Below are positions 44,001 through 53,357 of a stretch of 64,000 nucleotides of DNA, in pieces; position 1 is the stretch's first letter; every line of letters begins with the position of its first letter. The DNA is from Crocinitomicaceae bacterium (GTDB lineage: Bacteria > Bacteroidota > Bacteroidia > Flavobacteriales_D > Crocinitomicaceae): contig JAKVAR010000070.1 of NCBI GenBank assembly GCA_022447585.1, positions 1 to 64,000 on the forward strand. The letters run 5' to 3'. The translations under genes and the position numbers were made by a program. The notes beneath the pieces were generated by a model that was not told where the DNA came from, searched no databases, and was given only the letters and a program-made list of their open reading frames with translations.

Positions 44001-44893
44001 CCGGGTATAACAGCAGATGCTCCTTCATTTTTATCACAAATGGACCAGTTACAGTGGCTTAATTTATTTTGACACATGAAGTTTGCCCATTCATTCACTG
44101 AACTTGCTGCAACTCCTCCGCCTCCATTGGCATTTACAGTACCCCATTCCGTTACAAATAATGCTATCCCGTTATTCATAGCTGTAATTGCCTTATTTCT
44201 AAGACTCTGACCATGCGTCCCAGCATAAAAATGCAATGTATATGCAATATTGGAATAACCAACAATTGGATCCATGGATGCTACATCAACATCTTGAGAC
44301 CAGGTTGGTGTTCCCACAACTATTAAATTATCTGGATCAATTGCACGAATAGCAGATATTACTGCCGTGGCATAAGGTTTAACCGTATTACTCCAAGAAA
44401 CCTGTAAAGGTTCATTGTAAATTTCATAAATCACATTATCATAAGATCCATAAAGGGTTGCCATTTCTTGAAAAAACGCAATTGCCTCTGATTGATAGTT
44501 CTCTGCATGATGTGAATGCCAATCTATAATAACATACATATCATTCGCAATTGCAGCATCGACTACCGCTTTTAAACGTGTTTTATTCGTTGTATCTGAA
44601 AGGTAACCTCCATTATCTTCAACTCCCATGGCAGCTCTAACAATAGTAGCATTCCAATCAGATTGCAACCAACTTACACAAGATGCATTATAAAAAGGAG
44701 CACCTTCCCATCCTGTATTACTCCAGAACATACTATTCCCGGCAAAACTTACAGTATCTCCATATTGATTTGTTATTCTATTTCCTGTAACCGAAAGTGC
44801 GCCATGACTCGAAACTGTTGATTGAGCATTCGCATTCGATAATGTAAAAATTACAAATAGCAGGAAGACTAATTCTCTTTGAAATTTTCTCAT
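41003..44893 (-). CDS. T9SS-secreted GH5 cellulase with Ig-like repeats
   Basis: 1296 residues. Signal peptide (1-23), then a GH5 catalytic domain similar to subfamily 2 endoglucanases (about 28-330): YVIIDWHSHHAENY, acid/base Glu161 in YEIYNEP, nucleophile Glu249 in VTEWGTVN. It cuts beta-1,4-glucan internally. An Ig-like spacer, a proprotein-convertase-like beta sandwich (SFGDGMNGVP) and a SprB-like repeat (SCVSLSDGSISV) follow. Then come five tandem ~70-residue repeats (INAGxDxxxCxGxxxTLxAxNPxNAxISWxNG...), and a type A sorting domain (VVSPNPSSDFIKV to VKVIKI). The repeats probably hold the enzyme off the surface. The shorter paralogue lies just upstream in the same direction. Confidence 0.87.
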   Translation of the reverse strand: MRKFQRELVFLLFVIFTLSNANAQSTVSSHGALSVTGNRITNQYGDTVSFAGNSMFWSNTGWEGAPFYNASCVSWLQSDWNATIVRAAMGVEDNGGYLSDTTNKTRLKAVVDAAIANDMYVIIDWHSHHAENYQSEAIAFFQEMATLYGSYDNVIYEIYNEPLQVSWSNTVKPYATAVISAIRAIDPDNLIVVGTPTWSQDVDVASMDPIVGYSNIAYTLHFYAGTHGQSLRNKAITAMNNGIALFVTEWGTVNANGGGGVAASSVNEWANFMCQNKLSHCNWSICDKNEGASAVIPGSSPLGNWSVNNLTSSGATVKSIVQTWDANCSAQVSLVANDAGISSIPALSGDICSDSISPEVVLNNYGSSDLSSVIINYSIDNGTPMSYTWNGILTSGQSVSISLPSQYLSSGSHSFNATTISPNGVLDSVSVNDSETSTFNVLGSGVLAQVNLQTDCWGTEVNWILSDSQNNPVGSGGTYGNGAAGTLVSEEFCLVDSCYTFTINDSFGDGMNGVPSGCPINGYYNILNAANGDTLASMIALDGAYGNQEVNPFCVTTACSVTATSSISNESCVSLSDGSISVNPSSGSGPFTYSLGAITNTTGIFNNLAPGTHVISIVDDLGCQGVVSESVLSAVSFGSLDMDTTICEGAQVALQAYGGNSYTWSQGGNQIGLNNSILVSPTVNTIYDVDISNGICTELHSVAVNVVSIPNAGFSTSNFCDNSSNVINNVVVPGGIFTHDGVDGSSIDPVSGLISNPTPNSDYLITYSVSVNGCSNQSTELVSVLPSPAIDGGSDISVCNGDTIILNAINPNGAQISWDNGILNNTSFVPLSSQTYTVTASLNGCIATDNVGVIVASLPSVNAGSDFVICSGSQATLSASNPDNAQISWNNGVTDNIPFTPITNVMTYTVTASLGACTSTDDVIVSTVNSPLIDAGIDQTGCEGDQFTLTANNPDNANISWNNGINDGVPFIPQAGLGIYTVSADLNGCVVTDSVTINSFQLPVINAGNDIDICDGAQVTLTAINPSNAQLNWDNSVIDNVPFTPISSPMTYTVVGVLNGCSASDQVTVTTLSNPGINAGMDQTVCEGETIVLIASNPDNAIISWDNNVSNGVPFNAQSGLTTYTATANLNGCTSSDQVTIDVSPAPIISGIITNDNGQNTGAIDVTISSGYTIVSTSWSNNALTEDIENLSAGSYTIEVEDENGCTSSQTFVVASSLGVESEELFNLVVSPNPSSDFIKVVYPGQFSLNIMDLKGRVLIHEVGLDESRVDLSELSAGTYVLFIENSGVTVKVIKI
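41440..42530 (-). repeat. Five tandem Ig-like coding repeats within the GH5 gene
   Basis: Roughly 213-bp units, each encoding xxINAGxDxxxCxGxxxxLxAxNPxNAxISWxNGxxxxxPFxP and ending LNGCxxxDxVxI. Units are diverged at the DNA level, so they are old duplications. They are coding repeats, not a CRISPR array. Confidence 0.75.
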
Positions 44894-45037
44894 AATTATT
44901 TACTGATGATATAATTCTATAATCTTGAAACAAGTAATCTCGACTTTAATACGAGAACATAAGCACCCTTTACTACATCAGGGCACTTATTGGTAATCTT
45001 CTACTCTCTAAATAAAAATTACCCCTCGCACTACATG

Positions 45038-46300
45038 CTACAATTTGGCAATTTTCGTTCGCTTAACGCCTTGTAAAGAATTCAACTGAAGGATATAAGA
45101 CCCTTGTGCTAAATCATTCGTATTTAAACTAATTGAATTCATACCATAATCAACAAGTATTTGTTTACCCATGGCATCAAAGACCGTAATCTCAAAATAA
45201 CCTTCTCCTTCAATATGAATAGTGTTTTCAAATGGATTAGGATATACGTTAAGTGAAATTGCATCATTATCAGAGACACTTGCATCCCCCTCACAATTTC
45301 GGGCAGGCCATCCACTAATTAAGGATTTCACGAGAGTACCTGATGCTGTTAAATCATTTGAAGTCCAATTTCCATTTGGTGAAGCACCTGGTATCACAGC
45401 GGCTGAACCTTCAGGTTTATCATGGATATGCCAATTCACATGACTGATACTATTTTCACAGAAAAACTCCATCCACTGCTCAGTTGAAACAGCATCAACA
45501 GCTCCGTCTCCATTTGCGTTTACCGTTCCCCATTCTGTGCAGAACAAAGCCAGTCCATTATCAATTGCGGTTTGAGCTTTTGAGCGCTCCCAAGTCCCAT
45601 GAGTTCCCGCATAAAAATGTATAGTATATGCAATATTTGTTGATGAAGTAATTGGATCTAAGGATGCAACATCTACATCTTGAGACCATGTTGGAGAACC
45701 AACAATAATTAAATTATCAGGATCAACAGCTCTAATTGCTGCAATTACTGCCTCAGCGTATGGCTTAACATCATTTGACCAAGAACAACTAGTTGGCTCA
45801 TTATAAATTTCATAAATCACATTATCATAAGATCCATATAGGTTTGCCATATTTGTAAAAAAGGCTATTGCTTCTGACTGTTGATTGTGTGCGTCATGCG
45901 AATGCCAATCAATTATAACATATATGTCTTCTGCGATTGCGGCATCAACTATTGTTTTTACTCGGTTTTCATTTCCGGTCTGATCTACAAGATACCCCCC
46001 ATTCTCAGGACCAACGCCCATTGCAGCTCTAACAATAGTTGAGCCCCAGTCATTTTTCAACCAATTAACAACATTTGCATTGTAAAATGGCTCAGCACCC
46101 CAAGTTGAATTAGACCAAAACATACTGTTCCCCGCAAAGCTTACAATATTACCTGATTCATTAACAATGTGTGTTCCACTTACAGATAACGCTCCATTAC
46201 TAGAAACCACTCCTTGGGCATTAACGCTCAGAGAAAAAAGGGTAAAACATAAAATAGTAATGACTTTTAGTGGAGAATAATTCTTTTTCATAATTTGCAT
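45038..46300 (-). CDS. T9SS-secreted GH5 cellulase, short paralogue
   Basis: 420 residues (or 417 from the second Met, MKKNYSPLKV). Signal peptide, then a GH5 subfamily-2-like domain: FAGNSMFWSN, VRAAMGV, YVIIDWHSHDAH, acid/base Glu168 in YEIYNEPTS, HFYAGTHG, and nucleophile Glu256 in CTEWGTVN. It ends right after the catalytic part with a type A T9SS sorting domain (LNVYPNPFENTIHIEG to VKRTKIAKL), without the Ig repeats of its neighbour. About 60 percent of catalytic-domain residues look identical between the two, indicating a tandem duplication followed by domain gain or loss. Endo-beta-1,4-glucanase or mannanase; cellulase is favoured by the close match to Cel5-type motifs. Confidence 0.9.
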   Translation of the reverse strand: MQIMKKNYSPLKVITILCFTLFSLSVNAQGVVSSNGALSVSGTHIVNESGNIVSFAGNSMFWSNSTWGAEPFYNANVVNWLKNDWGSTIVRAAMGVGPENGGYLVDQTGNENRVKTIVDAAIAEDIYVIIDWHSHDAHNQQSEAIAFFTNMANLYGSYDNVIYEIYNEPTSCSWSNDVKPYAEAVIAAIRAVDPDNLIIVGSPTWSQDVDVASLDPITSSTNIAYTIHFYAGTHGTWERSKAQTAIDNGLALFCTEWGTVNANGDGAVDAVSTEQWMEFFCENSISHVNWHIHDKPEGSAAVIPGASPNGNWTSNDLTASGTLVKSLISGWPARNCEGDASVSDNDAISLNVYPNPFENTIHIEGEGYFEITVFDAMGKQILVDYGMNSISLNTNDLAQGSYILQLNSLQGVKRTKIAKL

Positions 46301-46361
46301 TTAAGTTTAGTTCAATACAAATTTGAAATGAAAACCTCCTCAAATAGCACATTTATATAGC

Positions 46362-46375
46362 CATTTCATGAAATG
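46362..46375. promoter_or_regulatory. Perfect 14-bp palindrome upstream of the short GH5 gene
   Basis: CATTTCATGAAATG lies about 62 bp before the GH5 start and 43 bp after the regulator stop. It is flanked by AAATAGC and GCTATTT, inverted to each other. Candidate operator; no proof. Confidence 0.35.
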
Positions 46376-46418
46376 ACTAGACCGCAAAAGAGCTGAAACA
46401 GGCTATTTCTAATAAAAA

Positions 46419-48020
46419 TCAATTATCAGGCATACAGGCTAAAATCGACTTATTAAAATAAGTTGGAGTTATACCAGTCTCTTTCTTAAAAGAACGATTA
46501 AATACAGATAAAGAAGTAAACCCACACTTCGAAGCGATTGATTCCATCGTATAGGTATCAAGAGCACCTTTTTCGATAAGCCTTTTAGCCTCATTTACTC
46601 TATAATAATTAATTAGAGAATTAAAATTTGATCCAAAGAAGGCATTAATACTTTTTGAAACGTAATTACTATTCGAATTAACGATATCGCTCAGCACCCC
46701 CATAGTTAAAGTTGAATCTAAATAAATCTTTTTTTCTTCAAACTGCTCAATTATTGATTCGTATAATGCCCTATATTTTTCATGTTCCTCTTGATTCAAA
46801 TTTTCTTGAGTTTTAATTGGGGCAATATTCTTTTTACTTTGTTCAAACAACACTTTATTCTTGGCACGAAGGCGAAACCATAGAAAAACCATCCCACAAA
46901 GTAAAATTAAAATACACAGAGCGACAATGAAGATCAACCAGAATAAACTCTTTTCTCTTTCGACTTCACTTCTTAAAATTTGCGCCTTATTCTCTGCTTC
47001 AAAAACTCCATAAACCGCTGAAGTTTCTCTTATTTGCTTAGCATGTAGACTTTTATATAGGCTATCTTGTAATATCATCTGGCTTTTTAAATACTCTAAT
47101 GAAGATTCATACTTTTGTTGCTGATAATCAATTAAACCAAGTTGATTAAATGCCTTAATTTGAAAATCAAGGGAATTCTCATTCCTAGCCATTTCTAACG
47201 CTAAGTTTCCAAAAGCACTTGCTTCCGAATACGCTTCTTGCCGCTGATACATTTTAGAATATTCCAAGTACAGGAAAATCAATTCTAATTTCACATTTAA
47301 ACTAGAGAATAATTCACTTGCTCTATTCAACTCAACTGATGCCTCGTTAAATTTACTCTGACGCGAATAAACACTTCCAAGGTTCATATGTGAAATAGCC
47401 AAATTTTTAGTATCGCCAGCTTCTTGCTGAACATTAATACTAATCTTACCGTACTCTATAGCCTTTGAAAGGTCACCTTTTTCACCATACATATTTGCTA
47501 AATTGGAATAAGCAATACCTAAAGTTTTCTTGTCATCAGTTTCCTTAAAGACTTCAATTGACTCATTCAAATAATCAATGGCAAGATCATACTGACGGGT
47601 GTACAGGAATACACTCGACAGATTGATCTTTGACTTGGCCAATTCGAGTGGCTTTCTTGCCTTTTTTGCCAAGCTAATCGATAAATTAAGGTTCCTCGTA
47701 GCAGATTCGAATTGTGCCAAATGGTGTTGAAGACCTCCTAGCGTTCGATGAAAGTTTATCAAAAAAAGCGTATCCTGCTGAATATTTGCATCCCGTATTG
47801 CATCTTTTAAGATTTTTTCAGCCAGAATAGGGGAAGACGAAAATAAATCCGTCACCCTTTCTTCTGCATATTTTAACCTTTCCACTCCCGATTTACCTTC
47901 AAGGCCTTCTTTATATCTTTGATAATTATCTGCCTGAGCAAAAATTAGTGATGAAAATGAAAAAGATAGAAAAAAAATTATTGACTTTAAATTGTCATAA
48001 AACGCCTTAGTTTTTAGCAT
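46419..48020 (-). CDS. Membrane-anchored TPR protein with AraC-type DNA-binding domain
   Basis: 533 residues. An N-terminal signal or anchor segment (IIFFLSFSFSSLIFAQ) is followed by about six tetratricopeptide repeats (AKSKINLSSVFLYTRQYDLAIDYLNESIEVF, GIAYSNLANMYGEKGDLSKAIEYGKI). A transmembrane helix lies at about 359-383 (LFWLIFIVALCILILLCGMVFLWF), then a linker, and an AraC-type helix-turn-helix pair at about 438-525 (GVLSDIVNSNSNYVSKSINAFFG; YTMESIASKCGFTSLSVFNRSFKKETGITPTYF). Such proteins may sense through the periplasmic TPR part and bind DNA from the membrane. It is next to two GH5 genes and three T9SS giants, so it may regulate them (inference). A possible reverse TAAATTTG box lies at 48059-48066. 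Confidence 0.87.
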   Translation of the reverse strand: MLKTKAFYDNLKSIIFFLSFSFSSLIFAQADNYQRYKEGLEGKSGVERLKYAEERVTDLFSSSPILAEKILKDAIRDANIQQDTLFLINFHRTLGGLQHHLAQFESATRNLNLSISLAKKARKPLELAKSKINLSSVFLYTRQYDLAIDYLNESIEVFKETDDKKTLGIAYSNLANMYGEKGDLSKAIEYGKISINVQQEAGDTKNLAISHMNLGSVYSRQSKFNEASVELNRASELFSSLNVKLELIFLYLEYSKMYQRQEAYSEASAFGNLALEMARNENSLDFQIKAFNQLGLIDYQQQKYESSLEYLKSQMILQDSLYKSLHAKQIRETSAVYGVFEAENKAQILRSEVEREKSLFWLIFIVALCILILLCGMVFLWFRLRAKNKVLFEQSKKNIAPIKTQENLNQEEHEKYRALYESIIEQFEEKKIYLDSTLTMGVLSDIVNSNSNYVSKSINAFFGSNFNSLINYYRVNEAKRLIEKGALDTYTMESIASKCGFTSLSVFNRSFKKETGITPTYFNKSILACMPDN

Positions 48021-48113
48021 TTGAGATGAGTTTTAGTTGTATTTAGGTCAACAATTTACAAATTTATCAGCTCATATTTCTACCAGTTAAATTATTAACA
48101 ATAAACAATCCTA

Positions 48114-51100
48114 TCACCTAATTAAATTAACATGTCCAGTAATCATGTGGCGCTTATCAGTTTCACTTTCTTTGAAATCTATTTTCCATGTATAAGTGCC
48201 ATCTTGAACACGCTTATTGCCATAATGACCATCCCATCCAAATTCAGAATTATAAGTTTCAAATATTAGCTCTCCCCATCGGTTAAAAATGGCCATGTGA
48301 AAATCATATGGATCAAATCCAGAAGTAAATACTGGTTTGAATGTTTGATTATATTCATCATTATCAGGAGTAAATGTATTCGGTATATAATACACAAGCT
48401 CTTCATGATAAGTGATCAAGGCGTAAGTAGAATCTACACAACCATACTCAGTATTTATTGCCCAAAGTGTTACTAAAACATTGTTCTCAACACCACTATA
48501 GTCATGATTCGGACTTACTGTATTTACCATTCCTGAGTTATCTCCAAAATCCCAAACATAACTATCTGCAAAGGAAGAACTGTTAATAAACTGAACAGTT
48601 GTATTCGACTCGCCAAATTCAGAAATAGAACTTGTAAAATCGGCAATTGGATTATTATAAACATTAATATAATCTTCAAATGTTAAGCTAGTTGAACAAC
48701 CATTTTCGGATATTGTTAAAGAAACATCAAAGGTTCCCGATGGAAAATCAATTGTAGTAGGCTGACAATCATTACTTGTGACCCCATTTCCAAAATCCCA
48801 AAGGCAATTTCCTTGACCAATATAATCACTAGAGAAATTAACCGAATGAATTTCACAACCTTCCAAAACATCTCCCCAGAAATCAAAAACTGGCGGTTCA
48901 TTTACAATAATCGTAACACTATCTTCAACTACACATCCATTAAGTTCAGCAAGCACGGAGTATGTGGTTGTTGACGAAGGGTAAAAAGGATTTGCAGGCA
49001 GAACAGGCGACCAAGTCAACTGCGCATTATTCGGATTTGAATAGTTAATGGTAGCGGCATCACCAATACAAATCGAATAATCAGCACCAAGATCTATGAC
49101 TGGTTCCAAAACTGGAACAATAATAAGTTGTGACACCTCGATACTATTACCACAGTCGTCTTCGATGGAATAAATTCGAAGTATCTCCATATCCTGACAA
49201 TTACCTCCAGATGTGCTATCGCTAACCCAAGTAACAATCGGATTTATAGTACAATTATCCAATTCATCATTAACATCAAGTACATCAACTACCGGAATAT
49301 CCGAGATAGTTGGAACCGTTATAGTAGGTAAATTTGATGCTGTTGGTGGAACTGTATCATTCACTGTAATAGTATAGTCTACTGTAGCCTGATTCCCACA
49401 ATCATCCTGAATCAAATAAGTTCTTATGATAGTTTCAGGACAAGAAAGCCCATCTGAAATATCTGAAACATGAGATACCAAAGGGTTCAATGTGCAATTA
49501 TCCGTTACTCCCATAACTTCTTGTGGGTTGATCGGAGGAATACTTCCAATACATTGAACAACAACATTAGCTGGTGCAATTGCAGTTGGAGGAATCGTAT
49601 CATGAACAACTATGATCTGAGTATCCTGTACGGAATTTCCGCAAGCATCTATATATTCCCAAACACGAGTTATTGTTTCTGGGCAGTTCAAACCATCTGA
49701 AACATCTTGCCCAGTAACATATCCAGTTCCATCGCAATTGTCATTCCATTGCACATCAACAGAAAGCGGCACGTCAGCAGGGCATGAAACAACAATATCA
49801 GCAGGGACAGCACCTAATACAGGATTAATTGTATCTTGAATAGCAATGATTTGAGTTACAAAAATAAAATTCCCACAATCGTCAGTGACTCTATATCTAC
49901 GTGTAATTAATTCAGGGCAGGATTGACCATTACTAGTGTCATCTTCCCAGGTTACTATAGGTTGAATTCCATTATCCGCCTCATCAGTGACCACCAACGG
50001 ATCTGGAGCAGGGACATCAGAACTACACTGAACAGCTATAGGCAATGGGTCTGACGCAGTTGGTAAAACACTATCTCCTATTGCAATATTATAAACCACC
50101 AAAGTTTCATTACCACACTCATCCATTACAGAATAAGTTCGCGTAATCACCTCTGGGCAAATTCCATTATCACTAACATCAGACACCCATGTAACAATTG
50201 GATTTACTGTACAATTATCTTGTTCTCCAGTAACTTCAAGAATATCAAAAGGACTTAGTCCGATAGCTCCAGATACAGATATATCGGCTATGGAATCAGC
50301 AGTAGGTGGGATAGTGTCATTCACTATTATATTTTGAGATACAGAAACAGAATTTCCGCATGCATCTGTATATGTCCATGTTCTTGTGATTGTTTCAGGA
50401 CAAGATAATCCATCTGAAACTTCTACTGCCGCAACAGTTCCTGTTCCTTCACAATTATCAGTCCATTGCAAATCATTAGACGCGGGTATATCATCATAGC
50501 ATTGAACACTCAAATCTGCAGGTGGACTAACTATTGTTGGGGCTGTTGTATCATTAACAATGATAACTTGTTCCACATCGACAAAATTACCACAATCATC
50601 CGTAACTCTGTATGTCCTAATAATTGTTTCAGGGCAAGATAACCCATCTGAAACTTCTCCTTCAAAACTAACCAAAGGAGGTATAGTTATATCATCATTC
50701 TCATCAATCACATCGAGAACATCAGGTAAAGTAACATCTCCAGAACATTGGAAAAATAAAGAGTCAGGGTTTGAAGCTGTAGGCGGAAGGTCAACAAACA
50801 CGTTAACTGTATCATAACTTGTACAGCCGTTAGCCGTAACTTCCAAATAATAGCTTGTATCATTCACTGGTGAAACAGAGATTTGTCCATTATTTTGATT
50901 TGGTCCAGTATAATACACCGTCCCCGAATCACCAGTGCTCCATTGAAAATCAGACGAATCCATTGTTGCAACGGGAACACCTCCAATTGTTATTGCTTGA
51001 CCATTACCACAAATAGTATAATCGCTACCAGCATCTGCATCTGGTCCTAATGGAATCTGAATAGAAACTTCCGTTGAGCAAGCATCCGTGTTATTTCCAT

Positions 51101-52796
51101 AGTACACAATAAATGTTGTATCTGTTGTAACCATAAACTCCTGGTATGCATTATTATCATTTCCAGAAACATTTGTCCAATCGTAAAGATAAGGGTCACA
51201 ATTTTCAACGGCAGAAATTGTAACATTATCAAGACCCCAGTGATCATTATTATTTCCAGAGGAACCTGTTTGTGCCCAGTGAATAATAGTTGCAGGAGTC
51301 ATTGCACCAGGAGGTATTGTATAACAATACTGATTCCAAGAAGTCATTTGAGGATTCTGGCCTCCATTTTGAAAATTATTACCAGGCCCTTCAGGTCCAT
51401 AATATTCCATTGTAATCCATGTATTTCCTCCATCAATACTATATTCAAGATATACACCTTCATTTGCGAGGTCAATCCCTTCACACGGAGACGCATTACC
51501 TTGAGTAGCAAAATCTAAAAAGAAACAAACTTCACCGCCACAAGAGAGGTCTAAAGGAACCGTTTCTATTTCACGAGGATGTTGCGCTGAACTTCCCATC
51601 CACATATATGTACCGCCATCGATAGATGGATCGCATGGGTTATTAAAATCAGCATTTACATTAGAATTCCAACCTGTCCCCATAGCTCCAGAGTCAAAAT
51701 CATTACTCATTGTAATCGTAGTAGAACCGATACCTTCTGCTGTGAACATAAACATTCCACCATTACAATCGATTACCCCAGGACTAGAACAAGAAGCATT
51801 ACCATTAAATAAATTCATATCAACATTCAATCCATTCCCAGCGAATAAGACAGATCCATCTGGTGCAGAAAAAGAATAGGAGACTTCTCCAGCCCAGCTT
51901 CCTACAGTAATATAATCAGCCTCGACAACATCCCCTTCACACAAATTTATAACTTGACTACCAGAAGCTCCTGAAGCCAAAGTAAAAGGACCTAAAGCAC
52001 TTCCGTTAACAATTATCTGTAATTGTCCTCCATTCCATCCATCTCCATAAGAATCAATCATTTCAAGGGTATAATCGCAACAACCACCGGTAATTGGTGT
52101 TGGTTCATAACTTACCGTTACATTACAATCTTCTACGCAAGGCCCGCAAGACCCTCCACAGTCAATACCTGTTTCATCTCCATCTAAAAGACCATTTCCA
52201 CAATGACATGGTGGCGTTATTCCTGCGCAAATTCCTCCACAGTCTATACCTGTTTCATCTTGATTTTGAATACCGTCAAAACAACTCGCACAAGGAGTAC
52301 AAGAAGGACCTCCGCAGTCTATCCCTGTTTCATTTCCATTTAATATCCCATCATTACATGAAACACATGAAATTGTCGCTTCCCAGCCAATATTATTTGT
52401 AACTCCATCTGAGACAAACTCAAACGTCAAACATCCAGTAGTAGAAGTAATAACTCCTGGATTTTGAATTCCATTACCATTAATAGAAGACCATAATGCC
52501 GCACCATTGATTATTACATTTGGCCCATCATAAATTGTAAGTACATCGTTATTTGCCTGTAGGCCAAACGGAAAACTAGAAAAATCAAAAGAGATTTCAT
52601 CCGTAGAACCTGAGCAAAAAGTAATCACATATGTTTCGTTATCACTATAATTTCCATTACCTCCTGCATCTGTAAAATTTCCAGAACAAGTATTTATTGT
52701 TCCCCCTGCACTAATTAAATAATTTTGTGCAAATATGTTACTCCCACCTAAAAAGCTCAGTAACAATACGATCAAATTAAAAAAACGTAAATTCAT
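48114..52796 (-). CDS. Giant T9SS type B adhesin-like protein with CUB and HYR-type repeats
   Basis: 1560 residues. Signal peptide (1-24); a CUB-like domain (about 28-142; GNGNYSDNETYVITFCSG, FEFVSDGVTNNIGW); three or four NGxETGIDCGG Cys-rich repeats (about 147-222); a beta sandwich (MIDSYGDGWNGGQLQIIVNG); an MAM/reelin-like region (CEGIDLANEGVYLEYSIDGGNTW). Next come about six HYR-type repeats of ~90 residues with SDGLSCPETIxRTYxVxDxCGN, an Ig-like unit, two PKD domains (CLWDFGNGVTSN; YVWDFGDNSG), and a CHU_C type B sorting domain (IPNTFTPDNDEYNQTF to VNLIR). It is exported through the T9SS and probably attached to the surface. Eukaryotic-like adhesive modules suggest binding to glycans or other cells. 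The C-terminal ~200 residues closely match those of the 53358-56432 protein. Confidence 0.87.
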   Translation of the reverse strand: MNLRFFNLIVLLLSFLGGSNIFAQNYLISAGGTINTCSGNFTDAGGNGNYSDNETYVITFCSGSTDEISFDFSSFPFGLQANNDVLTIYDGPNVIINGAALWSSINGNGIQNPGVITSTTGCLTFEFVSDGVTNNIGWEATISCVSCNDGILNGNETGIDCGGPSCTPCASCFDGIQNQDETGIDCGGICAGITPPCHCGNGLLDGDETGIDCGGSCGPCVEDCNVTVSYEPTPITGGCCDYTLEMIDSYGDGWNGGQLQIIVNGSALGPFTLASGASGSQVINLCEGDVVEADYITVGSWAGEVSYSFSAPDGSVLFAGNGLNVDMNLFNGNASCSSPGVIDCNGGMFMFTAEGIGSTTITMSNDFDSGAMGTGWNSNVNADFNNPCDPSIDGGTYMWMGSSAQHPREIETVPLDLSCGGEVCFFLDFATQGNASPCEGIDLANEGVYLEYSIDGGNTWITMEYYGPEGPGNNFQNGGQNPQMTSWNQYCYTIPPGAMTPATIIHWAQTGSSGNNNDHWGLDNVTISAVENCDPYLYDWTNVSGNDNNAYQEFMVTTDTTFIVYYGNNTDACSTEVSIQIPLGPDADAGSDYTICGNGQAITIGGVPVATMDSSDFQWSTGDSGTVYYTGPNQNNGQISVSPVNDTSYYLEVTANGCTSYDTVNVFVDLPPTASNPDSLFFQCSGDVTLPDVLDVIDENDDITIPPLVSFEGEVSDGLSCPETIIRTYRVTDDCGNFVDVEQVIIVNDTTAPTIVSPPADLSVQCYDDIPASNDLQWTDNCEGTGTVAAVEVSDGLSCPETITRTWTYTDACGNSVSVSQNIIVNDTIPPTADSIADISVSGAIGLSPFDILEVTGEQDNCTVNPIVTWVSDVSDNGICPEVITRTYSVMDECGNETLVVYNIAIGDSVLPTASDPLPIAVQCSSDVPAPDPLVVTDEADNGIQPIVTWEDDTSNGQSCPELITRRYRVTDDCGNFIFVTQIIAIQDTINPVLGAVPADIVVSCPADVPLSVDVQWNDNCDGTGYVTGQDVSDGLNCPETITRVWEYIDACGNSVQDTQIIVVHDTIPPTAIAPANVVVQCIGSIPPINPQEVMGVTDNCTLNPLVSHVSDISDGLSCPETIIRTYLIQDDCGNQATVDYTITVNDTVPPTASNLPTITVPTISDIPVVDVLDVNDELDNCTINPIVTWVSDSTSGGNCQDMEILRIYSIEDDCGNSIEVSQLIIVPVLEPVIDLGADYSICIGDAATINYSNPNNAQLTWSPVLPANPFYPSSTTTYSVLAELNGCVVEDSVTIIVNEPPVFDFWGDVLEGCEIHSVNFSSDYIGQGNCLWDFGNGVTSNDCQPTTIDFPSGTFDVSLTISENGCSTSLTFEDYINVYNNPIADFTSSISEFGESNTTVQFINSSSFADSYVWDFGDNSGMVNTVSPNHDYSGVENNVLVTLWAINTEYGCVDSTYALITYHEELVYYIPNTFTPDNDEYNQTFKPVFTSGFDPYDFHMAIFNRWGELIFETYNSEFGWDGHYGNKRVQDGTYTWKIDFKESETDKRHMITGHVNLIR

Positions 52797-52828
52797 TGTA
52801 AGTAGTTTTAAAGTCTTTTTGTAAATAA

Positions 52829-53293
52829 CTAATCCATTTGTACTGTTAAACCTCTCAATTCAAATGAGGTTAATTGTTCATTTAACGTATAGTTTGGATC
52901 AATGAATTTTGAGAAAATTTTAAGTTGATAATTACTATTAATATCACAATTACCCTGTATTTCATTGTTGGCTGGAAGTGAAATAGAGTAATGATATTCA
53001 TCAAAATAATCACATGTTTTACATGTTTGGGAATAGTACAAAATCATATGCCAATCCATAAGTATATCCGAACTGGTCTTATTTTCAACCCTTAATAAAA
53101 TCATTTCTGAATCATACCCAATAGAAGGATCACATTGACTTACTTTATAATTTATTTCAACGTCTGAATTCGAAAGATAGGTTATCCAATCGTCTACAAT
53201 GATATTCTTGATTGAGATTGAATCTGTCTGATACGATTGCCCCTTAGAAAATAAGCAAAAGAACACAAGTGTGCTTGTTAAAAATAGTTTCAT
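52829..53293 (-). CDS. Small secreted protein of unknown function
   Basis: 154 residues with a signal peptide (MKLFLTSTLVFFCLFSKGQS). The mature part is beta-rich: SIKNIIVDDWITYLSNSDVEINYKVSQCD, MILLRVENKTSSDILMDWHMILYYS, then a CKTCDYFDEYHY motif with paired Cys and a conserved strand INSNYQLKIFSKFIDPNYTLNEQ. It resembles small flavobacterial proteins of unknown role that lie next to T9SS cargo (recalled weakly). It sits between two giant type B genes in the same direction and has no sorting domain of its own, so it may remain in the periplasm. Confidence 0.6.
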   Translation of the reverse strand: MKLFLTSTLVFFCLFSKGQSYQTDSISIKNIIVDDWITYLSNSDVEINYKVSQCDPSIGYDSEMILLRVENKTSSDILMDWHMILYYSQTCKTCDYFDEYHYSISLPANNEIQGNCDINSNYQLKIFSKFIDPNYTLNEQLTSFELRGLTVQMD

Positions 53294-53357
53294 AGTGTTG
53301 TAGTTTTGTTTTAAAGTAGTGTAGTTTATTTTATTGTTATTGTTGTATTTACATGTT

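Noticed and set aside
51240-52402. Forward frames of 92 and 102 codons opposite the 1560-residue gene
   Set aside because: Antisense shadows rich in His/Leu/Ser caused by the codon pattern of the T9SS repeats.
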